From: Clostridium beijerinckii
Lineage (GTDB): Bacteria > Bacillota > Clostridia > Clostridiales > Clostridiaceae
Reading direction: 5' to 3'
Assembly (NCBI RefSeq): GCF_018223745.1
Contig: NZ_CP073653.1
Location: 2,260,001 to 2,324,000, forward strand
DNA: 64,000 bases
Below, piece after piece: positions 16,704 to 26,364 of the stretch. A program made the translations under genes and the position numbers. The notes beneath the pieces were generated by a model, which had not been told where the DNA came from, ran no database searches, and was given only the letters and a program-made list of their open reading frames with translations. The number at the start of each line of letters is the position of its first letter. The first letter of the stretch is position 1.

Positions 16704-17843
16704 ATGAATTTTAAGTTAACTAGAGAACAACAATTAGTACAACAAATGGTTAGAGAATTCGCAGTAAATGAAGTTAAGCCAATAGCTGCTGAAATCGACG
16801 AAACAGAAAGATTCCCTATGGAAAACGTTGAAAAAATGGCTAAGATTAAAATGATGGGTATCCCATTTTCAAAAGAATTTGGTGGAGCAGGCGGAGATGT
16901 TCTTTCATATATAATAGCTGTGGAAGAATTATCAAAAGTTTGTGGTACTACAGGAGTTATTCTTTCAGCGCATACATCATTATGTGCATCAGTAATTAAT
17001 GAAAATGGAACTAACGAACAAAGAGCAAAATATTTGCCAGATCTTTGTAGTGGTAAGAAAATCGGTGCTTTCGGATTAACAGAACCAGGCGCTGGTACAG
17101 ATGCTGCAGGACAACAAACAACTGCTGTATTAGAAGGAGACCATTATGTATTAAATGGTTCAAAAATCTTCATAACAAATGGTGGAGTTGCTGAAACTTT
17201 CATAATATTTGCTATGACAGATAAGAGTCAAGGAACAAAAGGAATTTCTGCATTCATAGTAGAAAAGTCATTCCCAGGATTCTCAATAGGAAAATTAGAA
17301 AACAAGATGGGGATCAGAGCATCTTCAACTACTGAGTTAGTTATGGAAAACTGCATAGTACCAAAAGAAAACCTACTTAGCAAAGAAGGTAAGGGATTTG
17401 GTATAGCAATGAAAACTCTTGATGGAGGAAGAATTGGTATAGCTGCTCAAGCTTTAGGTATTGCAGAAGGAGCTTTTGAAGAAGCTGTTAACTATATGAA
17501 AGAAAGAAAACAGTTTAATAAACCATTATCAGCATTCCAAGGATTACAATGGTATATAGCTGAAATGGATGTTAAAATCCAAGCTGCTAAATACTTAGTA
17601 TACCTAGCTGCAACAAAGAAGCAAGCTGGTGAGCCTTACTCAGTGGATGCTGCAAGAGCTAAATTATTTGCTGCAGATGTTGCAATGGAAGTTACAACTA
17701 AAGCAGTTCAAATCTTTGGTGGATATGGTTACACTAAAGAATACCCAGTAGAAAGAATGATGAGAGATGCTAAAATATGCGAAATCTACGAAGGAACTTC
17801 AGAAGTTCAAAAGATGGTTATCGCAGGAAGCATTTTAAGATAG
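16704..17843 (+). CDS. bcd: Butyryl-CoA dehydrogenase
   Basis: A 379-residue acyl-CoA dehydrogenase that reduces crotonyl-CoA to butyryl-CoA with FAD. The catalytic base is E363 in IYEGTSEVQKM, at the position of Megasphaera BCD Glu367. The adenine/flavin motifs GLTEPGAGTDA and QIFGGYGYTKEYPVER are intact. AAGGAGGGTAATTTA precedes ATG 16704. With EtfAB it is expected to form the electron-bifurcating Bcd/Etf complex, which couples crotonyl-CoA reduction by NADH to ferredoxin reduction. It is 74 bases after crt and 13 before etfB. Confidence 0.95.
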   Translation: MNFKLTREQQLVQQMVREFAVNEVKPIAAEIDETERFPMENVEKMAKIKMMGIPFSKEFGGAGGDVLSYIIAVEELSKVCGTTGVILSAHTSLCASVINENGTNEQRAKYLPDLCSGKKIGAFGLTEPGAGTDAAGQQTTAVLEGDHYVLNGSKIFITNGGVAETFIIFAMTDKSQGTKGISAFIVEKSFPGFSIGKLENKMGIRASSTTELVMENCIVPKENLLSKEGKGFGIAMKTLDGGRIGIAAQALGIAEGAFEEAVNYMKERKQFNKPLSAFQGLQWYIAEMDVKIQAAKYLVYLAATKKQAGEPYSVDAARAKLFAADVAMEVTTKAVQIFGGYGYTKEYPVERMMRDAKICEIYEGTSEVQKMVIAGSILR

Positions 17844-17856
17844 GAGGACTTTTAGA

Positions 17857-18636
17857 ATGAATATAGTAGTTTGTGTAAAACAAGTTCCAGATACTACAGC
17901 AGTAAAAATTGATCCTAAAACTGGTACATTAATAAGAGATGGTGTTCCATCAATAATGAATCCAGAGGATAAACACGCTTTAGAAGGTGCATTACAATTA
18001 AAAGAAAAAGTTGGAGGAAAAGTTACTGTAATAAGTATGGGACTTCCAATGGCTAAAGCAGTATTAAGAGAAGCATTATGTATGGGAGCTGATGAAGCTG
18101 TCCTATTAACAGATAGAGCACTTGGAGGAGCAGATACTTTAGCTACTTCAAAGGCACTTGCAGGAGTAATAGCTAAATTAGATTATGATTTGGTATTTGC
18201 TGGAAGACAAGCAATTGATGGAGATACTGCACAAGTAGGACCAGAAATAGCAGAACATTTAAACATTCCTCAAGTAACTTACGTTCAAGACGTTAAAGTT
18301 GAAGGAAATACATTAATAGTAAATAGAGCACTAGAAGATGGACATCAAGTAGTAGAAGTTAAAACTCCATGTCTATTAACTGCAATCGAAGAATTAAATG
18401 AAACTAGATATATGAATGTTGTAGATATATTCGAAACTTCAGATGATGAAATCAAAGTTATGAGCGCAGCTGATATAGATGTAGATGTAGCTGAATTAGG
18501 GCTTAAAGGCTCACCTACAAAGGTTAAGAAGTCAATGACTAAGGAAGTTAAAGGTGCAGGAGAAATCGTAAGAGAAGCACCTAAAAATGCAGCATACTAT
18601 GTTGTAGGAAAATTAAAAGAAAAACACTACATCTAA
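17857..18636 (+). CDS. etfB: Electron transfer flavoprotein beta subunit
   Basis: A 259-residue EtfB with the opening MNIVVCVKQVPDT and the family signature region around DLVFAGRQAIDGDTAQVGP. In bifurcating clostridial Etf, EtfB binds the second FAD and NADH. It has the usual length. GGAGGACTTTTAGA precedes the ATG, 13 bases after the bcd stop, so the two are translated from one message. It works with EtfA and Bcd. Confidence 0.95.
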   Translation: MNIVVCVKQVPDTTAVKIDPKTGTLIRDGVPSIMNPEDKHALEGALQLKEKVGGKVTVISMGLPMAKAVLREALCMGADEAVLLTDRALGGADTLATSKALAGVIAKLDYDLVFAGRQAIDGDTAQVGPEIAEHLNIPQVTYVQDVKVEGNTLIVNRALEDGHQVVEVKTPCLLTAIEELNETRYMNVVDIFETSDDEIKVMSAADIDVDVAELGLKGSPTKVKKSMTKEVKGAGEIVREAPKNAAYYVVGKLKEKHYI

Positions 18637-18658
18637 GATAATAGGAGGGTAATTTATT

Positions 18659-19666
18659 ATGAATATAGCAGATTACAAAGGCGTTTGGGTCTTTGCTGAA
18701 CAAAGAGAAGGCGAATTACAAAAAGTATCTTTAGAACTACTTGGTGAAGGTAGAAGAATTGCTGATGAATTAGGAGTAAATCTTACAGCTTTATTATTAG
18801 GTAGCAACATAGAAGGATTAGCAAAAACTTTAGCAGAGCACGGTGCAGATGAAGTTTTAGTTGCTGATGATAAAAACTTAGAACACTATACAACTGATGC
18901 TTACACAAAAGTTATTTGTGATTTAGCAAATGAAAGAAAACCAGGAATATTATTCGTAGGAGCTACTTTCATCGGAAGAGATTTAGGTCCAAGAATAGCT
19001 GCTAGATTATCAACAGGATTAACAGCAGACTGTACATCAATTGACGTTGATGTTACAAATGGCGATCTTTTAGCTACAAGACCAGCATTTGGTGGTAACC
19101 TAATGGCTACAATTGCTTGTCCAGAACATAGACCACAAATGGCAACAGTAAGACCAGGAGTATTTGCAAAGATTACAACTGATCCATCTAAATGTAAAAT
19201 TGAAAAAGTTGATGTTAAATTAGAAGATAGCGATGTAAGAACTAAAGTTTTAGAAACTATAAAAGCTAAGAAAGATATCGTTGATATAGCTGAAGCAGAT
19301 TTCATTGTATCAGGTGGTAGAGGAGTTGGAAACAAAGAAAACTTCCAATTACTTAAAGAATTAGCAGAAGCTCTAGGCGGAACTGTGGCTGGATCAAGAG
19401 CAGCTGTAGAAAAAGGATGGATTGATGGAGCATATCAAGTAGGTCAAACTGGTAAGACTGTTAGACCTCAAATATATATAGCTTGTGGTATTTCTGGAGC
19501 TATCCAACACGTTGCTGGTATGCAAGATTCAGATTTAATCATTGCTGTAAATAAAGATGATTCAGCTCCAATAATGAAAATTGCTGACTATGCAATAGTT
19601 GGTGATCTTACTAAAGTAGTACCAGAATTAATAGCTCAAGTTAAAGAAATAAAGAGCGCTGAATAA
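18659..19666 (+). CDS. etfA: Electron transfer flavoprotein alpha subunit
   Basis: A 335-residue EtfA. The C-terminal FAD-binding half shows SGGRGVGNKENF, then GSRAAVEKGW and QVGQTGKTVRPQIYIACGIS, all typical. No N-terminal ferredoxin extension is present, so electrons must leave by a separate ferredoxin. AGGAGGGTAATTTATT precedes the ATG, 22 bases after etfB. It belongs to the Bcd/Etf complex. Confidence 0.95.
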   Translation: MNIADYKGVWVFAEQREGELQKVSLELLGEGRRIADELGVNLTALLLGSNIEGLAKTLAEHGADEVLVADDKNLEHYTTDAYTKVICDLANERKPGILFVGATFIGRDLGPRIAARLSTGLTADCTSIDVDVTNGDLLATRPAFGGNLMATIACPEHRPQMATVRPGVFAKITTDPSKCKIEKVDVKLEDSDVRTKVLETIKAKKDIVDIAEADFIVSGGRGVGNKENFQLLKELAEALGGTVAGSRAAVEKGWIDGAYQVGQTGKTVRPQIYIACGISGAIQHVAGMQDSDLIIAVNKDDSAPIMKIADYAIVGDLTKVVPELIAQVKEIKSAE

Positions 19667-19738
19667 TATAATTTATTAATTAAAATGATTTAATCCGTAG
19701 TTAGAATGTATAGATTAAAATAATAGGAGGTTAAAATA

Positions 19739-20164
19739 ATGCAAGGATTAAGTATTGATAAGATAAAAGTAGGAGACAAAACTTCAGTCGTAAAGACTAT
19801 TGGTGAATCAGATGTATATTTATTTGCTGGAATTACTGGAGATTTAAATCCAGCACATACAAATCAAGTTACAGCAAAAGAAACAATATTTAAAGGGAGA
19901 ATTGCACATGGTATATTAGTATCAGGTCTTATTTCGACATGTTTTGGTATGCAGCTTCCAGGACCAGGTACAATTTATTTATCACAAAACCTTAAATTTA
20001 CTGCACCAGTTCACTTTGGAGATACAATAACAGCAGAAATAGAGGCTATAGAAGTGATTGAAGATAGAAATAGAGTAAAGTTCAAGACAGTATGTACTAA
20101 TCAGGACGGAAAAGTAGTTATTGACGGCGAAGCAATGGTTATGCCACCTAAAAAAACAGCATAA
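19739..20164 (+). CDS. phaJ: MaoC/PhaJ-type (R)-specific enoyl-CoA hydratase
   Basis: A 141-residue hot-dog-fold hydratase with the catalytic motif GDLNPAHTNQ (Asp and His as in PhaJ) and KGRIAHGILVSGL. PhaJ enzymes interconvert crotonyl-CoA and (R)-3-hydroxybutyryl-CoA. Crt in the same operon is (S)-specific, so the pair can connect both stereoisomers through crotonyl-CoA. AGGAGGTTAAAATA precedes the ATG; a terminator follows at once, making it the last gene of the operon. A dehydratase acting on another short hydroxyacyl-CoA is possible. Confidence 0.85.
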   Translation: MQGLSIDKIKVGDKTSVVKTIGESDVYLFAGITGDLNPAHTNQVTAKETIFKGRIAHGILVSGLISTCFGMQLPGPGTIYLSQNLKFTAPVHFGDTITAEIEAIEVIEDRNRVKFKTVCTNQDGKVVIDGEAMVMPPKKTA

Positions 20165-20194
20165 ATGATTAAAGAACTGAATAAATAGAATATA

Positions 20195-20240
20195 ATAACA
20201 AAAGTCTTTTGCATTAGTTTGCTAAAAGACTTTTGTTATT
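20195..20240 (+). terminator. Terminator of the crt operon
   Basis: AACAAAAGTCTTTTGC pairs with GCtAAAAGACTTTTGTT and ends in a T-rich stretch. Confidence 0.8.
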
Positions 20241-20482
20241 GTATATATATCAAAATTTGACGATTCTTTATAATTTTTCTTAAGTGTAGTATAATAATAT
20301 TCAAATATAAGATATATTTGGATTTTCATTTCTTTTAAAAACACAAATAAACACTAGTTGAAAATTTCTTTGAAAACGTATAAAAAATTATTATTATAAA
20401 TCAATAAAGAGAGATTTATGACTGTTTAATTGCTGTTAATGAAATGAATTATTACAAAATATAATTAAATAGGGAGGTATTT

Positions 20483-22189
20483 ATGTTTTTAGAAGAATGT
20501 TTTGAACTAATAATTCAAAATGTAAATGAAGCTTTAATAGTGATTGATAAAAAAGGAATTATATTAGTTATAAATAAAAAGGCAGAAGACATGTTTGGAA
20601 TTAGTTCAGAGAGAAGTCTTGGTAAATATATAGGTGAGGTGTTACCTGAAATACAAATACCAAAAATCACAAAAGCAGGAAAAGCTGAATTATCTCAGAT
20701 GGTTTTTATCAATGGAAAAGAAATTATTTCAAATAGAATTCCTATAATTAAAGATGAAAGAGTAGAAGGTTCAATAGAAATATTTACTGATATTACAGAT
20801 CAAAAAAAAATGCAGAATAAGATAAACCTAGATAAGGATTATATTGATGCGCTACTTACTGTAATGGATGCTTTTAATGAATGGTTTGTGGTAATAAATG
20901 AAAAAGGTATAATTACCAGTATCAGTGATGATTATAAAGAATTTTTAGGTTGCGATAATCCTATAGGAAAAAAAGTAGAGGATATAATAGAAAATACAAA
21001 GATGGGGAAGGTCTTAAAAACAGGGATTGCAGATATAGGTGGTATTCAGGAAATAAAAGGTAATAAGATGATTGCTATGCGTGTGCCTATAAAAAAAGAT
21101 GGAAAGGTTATAAGTGCTGTAGGTAAAGTAGTATTTAAAGATATTAGCGATTTTCATGCTCTAAGTAAAAAGTTGCTCGACTTAGAAAAAGAGGTTGAAT
21201 TTTACAAAAGCAAAATTGCTGAAAATAAAACGGCGAAGTATTCTGTAGAAAATATTATTGGACATTCTAATAAAATAAGAAAAGTAAAAGATTTAATAGG
21301 AAAAGTTGCAAATACAAATTCAAATGTTTTAATAAACGGTGAAAGTGGTACAGGCAAAGAAATGATTGCCCATTCTATTCATAATAGCAGTAAAAGATAC
21401 TTAGCTCCATTTATAAAGATAAACTGTGCCTCTATTCCAGCAGAATTATTAGAATCAGAATTATTTGGTTATGAAGAAGGAGCTTTTACTGGAGCCAAAA
21501 AAGGTGGAAAAAAAGGAAAGTTTGAACTAGCAAATGGTGGGTCAATATTTTTAGATGAGATAGGTGACATGAATATAAACATGCAGGCTAAAATTTTGAG
21601 GGTAATTCAGGAAAGGGAGATTGAGAGCATCGGAGGCAGCGGAGTAAAAAGCGTTGATGTTAGAATAATTACTGCGACAAATAAAAATCTTGAGGAGCTT
21701 GTTAAAAAGGGGGAGTTTAGAGAGGATCTGTATTACAGGCTAAATGTTGTGAAAATTGTTTCACCTCCTTTAAGAGAGCGGAAGGAAGATATTCCTGCAT
21801 TGGCAAATGCATTGAGAATTAAAATAGCAAAAAGATTAGATGTATATGTAGAGGGGATATCTAAAGATGCTATAGAGTGTTTAGGCAACTATGATTGGCC
21901 GGGTAACATTAGAGAACTTGAAAATGTTATTGAAAGAGCAATTAATTTGTTGGATTCTAATATAATGATAAAAACAGAACATTTGTCTAAAAGATTTACA
22001 AGCGCTAAATACAAAAGATATAGTGATAAAAATGAATACTTGAAAACCATAGTTGAAGAGGTTGAAAAGGAAGTTATTCTAGAATGTTTAAATAGAAATA
22101 ATTGGAATAAAAATAAAACAGCTCAAATATTAGGAATAAGTAGGGCGGGGTTATATAAGAAAATAGAAGAATTTAATTTAAAAGTATAA
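20483..22189 (+). CDS. PAS-domain sigma-54-dependent activator
   Basis: A 568-residue enhancer-binding protein. Two PAS sensor domains fill residues about 8-110 and 115-220. A short coiled linker leads to the AAA+ domain: Walker A GESGTGKE near 288 and the sigma-54-contacting loop GAFTGA near 334. The Fis-type HTH ends the protein (NKNKTAQILGISRAGLYKK). It has no receiver domain, so PAS ligands or redox, not phosphorylation, should control it. It lies between the crt operon and the CoA-transferase/permease genes. Sigma-54 promoters at 15591 and 22578 make it the likely activator of both. AGGGAGGTATTT fixes the start. Confidence 0.92.
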   Translation: MFLEECFELIIQNVNEALIVIDKKGIILVINKKAEDMFGISSERSLGKYIGEVLPEIQIPKITKAGKAELSQMVFINGKEIISNRIPIIKDERVEGSIEIFTDITDQKKMQNKINLDKDYIDALLTVMDAFNEWFVVINEKGIITSISDDYKEFLGCDNPIGKKVEDIIENTKMGKVLKTGIADIGGIQEIKGNKMIAMRVPIKKDGKVISAVGKVVFKDISDFHALSKKLLDLEKEVEFYKSKIAENKTAKYSVENIIGHSNKIRKVKDLIGKVANTNSNVLINGESGTGKEMIAHSIHNSSKRYLAPFIKINCASIPAELLESELFGYEEGAFTGAKKGGKKGKFELANGGSIFLDEIGDMNINMQAKILRVIQEREIESIGGSGVKSVDVRIITATNKNLEELVKKGEFREDLYYRLNVVKIVSPPLRERKEDIPALANALRIKIAKRLDVYVEGISKDAIECLGNYDWPGNIRELENVIERAINLLDSNIMIKTEHLSKRFTSAKYKRYSDKNEYLKTIVEEVEKEVILECLNRNNWNKNKTAQILGISRAGLYKKIEEFNLKV

Positions 22190-22230
22190 TTAAGTAGGAG
22201 TTTTAAAAAGTTCCTACTTAATTGTTTTTT
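22188..22230 (+). terminator. Terminator of the activator gene
   Basis: AATTAAGTAGGA pairs perfectly with TCCTACTTAATT and is followed by gTTTTTT. The stem begins inside the stop codon. Confidence 0.88.
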
Positions 22231-22280
22231 ACCCTATTTTATTGAATGCTTATGTAATTAGTATTCAATAAGATAGGGTA
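22230..22280. repeat. Inverted repeat downstream of the activator gene
   Basis: TACCCTATTTTATTGAAT and ATTCAATAAGATAGGGTA pair with one mismatch around a 15-base loop. It could be a second terminator or a protein-binding site upstream of the CoA-transferase promoter. Confidence 0.6.
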
Positions 22281-22577
22281 CATAATATTAGTTTAAACAT
22301 TGGTATAAATTTTGAGAATAGCCTATTTATAAGCTTTTATTAATTCATAAAAAAATATGTATAAAAAAAATACATGTAAAGGAAATAAACATTAACAAAG
22401 ATTATATAATATTAATCTTATGGGGGAGAATCTTTAAAAGTGTACAAAAAAAACACATATTTTTCTGATTTATTTTATTTAAAAAGGTAAATAGAATTAA
22501 TAGTAAACAGTTTAAAAAAATAATATTTAAAGAGTTTAGTAGATTTGGAAAAGGTTTTCGACTTTTGGAAAGAAACT

Positions 22578-22592
22578 TGGCATCCTAATTGC
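22578..22592 (+). promoter_or_regulatory. Sigma-54 (-24/-12) promoter of the CoA-transferase gene
   Basis: TGGCATCCTAATTGC has GG and GC exactly 12 bases apart. The predicted start is near 22604, about 20 bases before the ATG at 22623. It lies directly downstream of a sigma-54 activator gene. Confidence 0.8.
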
Positions 22593-22622
22593 TCTATAAA
22601 AAGGTACAAGGAGGGATTATGA

Positions 22623-24179
22623 ATGAAATCTAAATCTAAAGTTATGTCAAAAGAGCAAGCTGTCGCTTTAATAAAAAATGGAGATACTATTGCAGTAGGT
22701 GGATTTGTTGGCTGTGCTCATCCAGAAGAAATTACAGCAGAAATCGAAAAATCATTCTTGAGTAAACAGTTACCTAGAGATTTGACATTAATATATGCAG
22801 CAGGTCAAGGTGACGGGAAGGATAAGGGGTTAAATCATCTTGGTTATGAAGGGCTGCTTAAAAGAATAATAGGTGGACATTGGAATTTAACGCCAAAGCT
22901 TCAAAAACTGGCTATGGAAAATAAGGTAGAAGCATACAATTTACCGCAGGGAACAATATCACAGATGTACAGAGATATTGCTGCTGGAAAACCAGGGACA
23001 TTAACTCATGTTGGATTGAAAACCTTTGTAGATCCTAGAATAGAAGGTGCAAGGCTTAATAAACTTACAACAGAAAACATCGTAAGTTTAATCAACATAG
23101 ATGATAAGGAATATTTACTTTATAAAACTTTTCCTATAAATGTTACCATTTTAAAAGCTACATACGCAGATGAGGATGGATATGCGACAATGGAAAAGGA
23201 AGCACTAACACTTGATGCAACTGCAATGGCTCAAGCAGCTAAAAATTCCGGTGGAATAGTAATTCTTCAGGTTGAAAAGATAGTTGCTAAAGGCTCACTT
23301 GATCCAAGAAAAGTAAAAATTCCAGGAATATATGTTGATGCAGTAGTTGTTGGGTCTCCTGAAAATAACATGCAAACTTTTGGTGAAGCATTTAACCCAG
23401 CATATTCCGGAGATGCTAGAGTACCAGTGGATTCAATAGAACCATTAGAGATTAATGAAAGAAAAGTAATAGCAAGAAGATGTGCTATGGAGCTTGTACC
23501 TGATGCTGCAACAAATCTAGGAATTGGTATGCCGGAAGGAATAGCTATAGTTGCTAGTGAAGAAGGTATTGGAGATAAAATGACTCTAACTGTAGAGCCA
23601 GGAGGAATAGGCGGAGTACCTGCAGGTGGCTTAAACTTTGGAGCTACAACTAATCCATTATGTATAATGGACCAGGCTACTCAGTTTGATTTTTATGATG
23701 GCGGTGGCCTTGATGTAGCTTTCTTGGGATTGGCACAATGTGATAAGGTGGGTAACATAAATGTTAGTAAATTTGGTCCTAAGATTGCAGGTTGTGGTGG
23801 ATTTATAAACATAACTCAAAATTCTAAAAAAGTTATATACTGCGGCACATTTACAACAGGGGGACTAAAACTAAAAATAGATGAAGGTAAGTTAACAATA
23901 CTAAGTGAAGGTAAGGTTGATAAGTTCGTAAATAAAGTTGAACAAATTACTTTCAGTGGTGAATACGCATCAAATATTGGACAGCCTGTACTTTATGTTA
24001 CAGAAAGAGCAGTATTTAGATTATCTAAACATGGCTTAGTTCTAATAGAGATAGCACCAGGAGTAGATTTGGAGAAGGATGTATTGGCTCACATGGAATT
24101 TAAACCAATAATATCACCAGATTTAAAACTTATGGATGAAAGTATATTCAAAGCAGAACCGATGGGATTAAAAATTTAA
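22623..24179 (+). CDS. Fused-subunit acyl-CoA:acetate CoA-transferase
   Basis: A 518-residue family I CoA-transferase with alpha and beta halves fused, as in YdiF and propionate CoA-transferase. The first half has the oxyanion-loop glycine region GDTIAVGGFVGCAHP; the catalytic glutamate is E325 in VEPGGIGG. It moves CoA between short acyl-CoAs and free acids, for example from acetyl- or butyryl-CoA to an imported acid. AGGAGGG lies seven bases before ATG 22623; an overlapping ATG at 22619 gives only three codons. A sigma-54 promoter is upstream and a GntP-type permease follows. Substrate choice cannot be read from sequence; 3-hydroxybutyrate or another C4 acid fits the neighbours. Confidence 0.88.
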   Translation: MKSKSKVMSKEQAVALIKNGDTIAVGGFVGCAHPEEITAEIEKSFLSKQLPRDLTLIYAAGQGDGKDKGLNHLGYEGLLKRIIGGHWNLTPKLQKLAMENKVEAYNLPQGTISQMYRDIAAGKPGTLTHVGLKTFVDPRIEGARLNKLTTENIVSLINIDDKEYLLYKTFPINVTILKATYADEDGYATMEKEALTLDATAMAQAAKNSGGIVILQVEKIVAKGSLDPRKVKIPGIYVDAVVVGSPENNMQTFGEAFNPAYSGDARVPVDSIEPLEINERKVIARRCAMELVPDAATNLGIGMPEGIAIVASEEGIGDKMTLTVEPGGIGGVPAGGLNFGATTNPLCIMDQATQFDFYDGGGLDVAFLGLAQCDKVGNINVSKFGPKIAGCGGFINITQNSKKVIYCGTFTTGGLKLKIDEGKLTILSEGKVDKFVNKVEQITFSGEYASNIGQPVLYVTERAVFRLSKHGLVLIEIAPGVDLEKDVLAHMEFKPIISPDLKLMDESIFKAEPMGLKI

Positions 24180-24220
24180 ATATTAAGTTAGTATGTTATG
24201 GACTGATAGATGAAATTAGT

Positions 24221-24321
24221 TATAGGGTTCTGCAATGAGAATTAAACAAAAGAATATCATTGAGTTCTAGTTAGTGAATATATTCACAATATAAATTTAA
24301 TCATCCATGAGGAACCCTATA
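24221..24321 (+). promoter_or_regulatory. Long-range inverted repeat in the permease leader
   Basis: TATAGGGTTC at 24221-24230 and GAACCCTATA at 24312-24321 are perfect reverse complements 81 bases apart, in the gap between CoA-transferase and permease. They would close an RNA domain just upstream of the permease ribosome site. No riboswitch class is recognised. Confidence 0.45.
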
Positions 24322-24367
24322 TGAACATATAGAAATAAAGAAAAAATATATATGGAGGTATTATAAT

Positions 24368-25762
24368 ATGGCGGTTTTAGGAATTTTCTTAGCATTAGGA
24401 CTACTAATTTTTTTAGCGTATAAGGGCTTCTCAGTTGTAGTTATGGCTCCAGTGTGTGCACTAGTAGCTGTTTTATTATCTGGAATGTCTATTTTACCAA
24501 GTTACACAGAAATATTCTTACCTAATTTAGCAAACTATCTAAAAGTTTATTTCCCATTCTTCTTATTGGGAGCTATATTCGGTAAAGCAATGGAGGAATC
24601 CGGCGCAGCAAAAGCTATTGCTAAAGCAATAGTAAACAAATTAGGTAAGGAGAGAGCAGTTTTAGCAGTTGTTTTATCTTGTGCAATTCTTACTTACGGT
24701 GGTATAAGTCTTTTCGTTGTTGCTTTTGCTGTATATCCATTTGCAGCTTCTGTTTTCAAAGAAGCAGATATACCAAAGAGACTTCTTCCAGTAACTATTG
24801 CATTAGGAGCGTTCACATTTACTATGGATGCTTTTCCGGGAACACCACAAATACAAAACTCAATACCAATGAAGTTTTATAACACAGACCTTTATGCGGC
24901 TCCAGTTGTTGGTATCATAGCAACAATTATCATTTTATGTGGAGGTTTGGCTTATATAGAGTGGCGTAAACGTACAGCTCAGGCAAAGGGAGAAGGATAT
25001 GGTACAGGGCATAAAAACGAGCCTGAATTTGATGAAAATGAAGCTTTGCCAAGCTTTGGTATGTCACTATTACCGTTGGTATCTGTGCTTATAGTTACTT
25101 TGGTTCTTCAAAAAGTAGTTTTCCCAAATTGGAATATCGCATCTTGGGCAACTCAAGCACCATATAACATGGCTGAAGGCGGAATTACAGGAACAATGAA
25201 TAACTGGGCACTTATTATCGGGCTTCTTGTTGGTAGTATACTTGCATGTTTATCAAATCCAAAAACTATGAAAGTTACTATACCTAAAGCTATCAACTTA
25301 GGTGCGATCGGTTCATTCTTAGCTATACTTAACACATCTTCAGAAGTTGGTTTTGGTAATGTTATCAAATCACTTCCAGCATTTAAATCTATAGCTAATG
25401 CTTTAATAGGAATTAATTCTAATGGTAGCCCGCTTCTTTCTGAAGCAGTTGCTGTAAATGTTCTTTCAGGGACAACTGGTTCAGCATCAGGCGGTATGAG
25501 TATAGTTCTTGACATGTTCGGTGAAAAATATATGGCATGGGCAGCAGCTACAGGTACAAGTCCTGAATTACTTCACCGTGTAGCTTCAATGGCTTCAGGC
25601 GGTATGGATACATTACCTCACAATGGAGCTGTTATTACACTTTTAGCAATTACAGGGTTAACTCATAAGCAAGCATACAGAGACATTTTCTTTATAACTG
25701 TATTAAAAACAGGGACATGTTTCATAATGATATTCCTTCAAAGTTTCTTACACTTTGTATAA
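24368..25762 (+). CDS. GntP-family organic acid permease
   Basis: A 464-residue protein with about 12 membrane segments and the GntP-family landmarks GGISLFVVAFAVYPFA, DAFPGTPQIQNSIP and a conserved C-terminal ASGGMDTLPHNGAV. Relatives carry gluconate or D-3-hydroxybutyrate; the DAFPGTP and MDTLPHNGA stretches are those of the 3-hydroxybutyrate-permease-like branch as I know it. GGAGGTATTATA precedes the ATG. It follows the CoA-transferase, which fits import of an acid that is then activated to its CoA ester. Confidence 0.85.
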   Translation: MAVLGIFLALGLLIFLAYKGFSVVVMAPVCALVAVLLSGMSILPSYTEIFLPNLANYLKVYFPFFLLGAIFGKAMEESGAAKAIAKAIVNKLGKERAVLAVVLSCAILTYGGISLFVVAFAVYPFAASVFKEADIPKRLLPVTIALGAFTFTMDAFPGTPQIQNSIPMKFYNTDLYAAPVVGIIATIIILCGGLAYIEWRKRTAQAKGEGYGTGHKNEPEFDENEALPSFGMSLLPLVSVLIVTLVLQKVVFPNWNIASWATQAPYNMAEGGITGTMNNWALIIGLLVGSILACLSNPKTMKVTIPKAINLGAIGSFLAILNTSSEVGFGNVIKSLPAFKSIANALIGINSNGSPLLSEAVAVNVLSGTTGSASGGMSIVLDMFGEKYMAWAAATGTSPELLHRVASMASGGMDTLPHNGAVITLLAITGLTHKQAYRDIFFITVLKTGTCFIMIFLQSFLHFV

Positions 25763-25899
25763 AAATTGAAAGCAGAGAGGATTACGAATATTGTAAACCG
25801 TATTTTTAAGTTTTCATAAGATCAATATAAAGAGACAATTATAAGTGAGGGTGTTACAATAACAAGCATAAGAGTAGAGGCTTAATAATAAATAGTTCT

Positions 25900-25929
25900 A
25901 AAGAGTAGTGTGAAATCTACTCTTTTTTA
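25900..25929 (+). terminator. Terminator after the permease region
   Basis: AAGAGTAG pairs with CTACTCTT, followed by TTTT. It lies about 140 bases after the permease stop. Confidence 0.7.
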
Positions 25930-26364
25930 TTCTCTAGGAATTTATATTCAAATTAAATATGTGGATAAGTTATGGAAAAGACAGATTAAGAAAGTTATGA
26001 TTTGTAAAGAGAATAAAAAGGAAAATATATTCGCCTGTCAAATTTTTCTCACATTTATTCAAAAAGGCAGATGCGTAAAAAAATCTACACCTATGAAAAG
26101 AGTGCGGAGCACAATACGGAACTTAACCAAAGTTGCCTGCGATTTTGTTCTTGTCAAATTTATATAGGAGTGTTTTATTATTCTATTAGTATATAGTGTG
26201 AGAAAAAAGTCATCTCTACATTAAGTACATGGGGTAAAAAATCATATATCTCCAACGTAGGTGTATAAAAATGAAAAATTTTATTTACAAGAGCAAATTA
26301 GGATAATGAAATAGCAAAAACTTTAAATGTAGAACTATATGTCAAAAGCAGAGTTTGAAAAAAT
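25930..26364. other. Gene debris without an intact gene
   Basis: An 85-codon open frame exists but has no ribosome site and a composition unlike the neighbours. Near 26300 one frame reads DNEIAKTLNVELYVKSRV, resembling the end of an XRE-type DNA-binding domain. I see no functional gene. Confidence 0.4.

Noticed and set aside
25910..26167. 85-codon open frame
   Set aside because: No ribosome site, overlaps the terminator at 25900 and shows no protein-like pattern.
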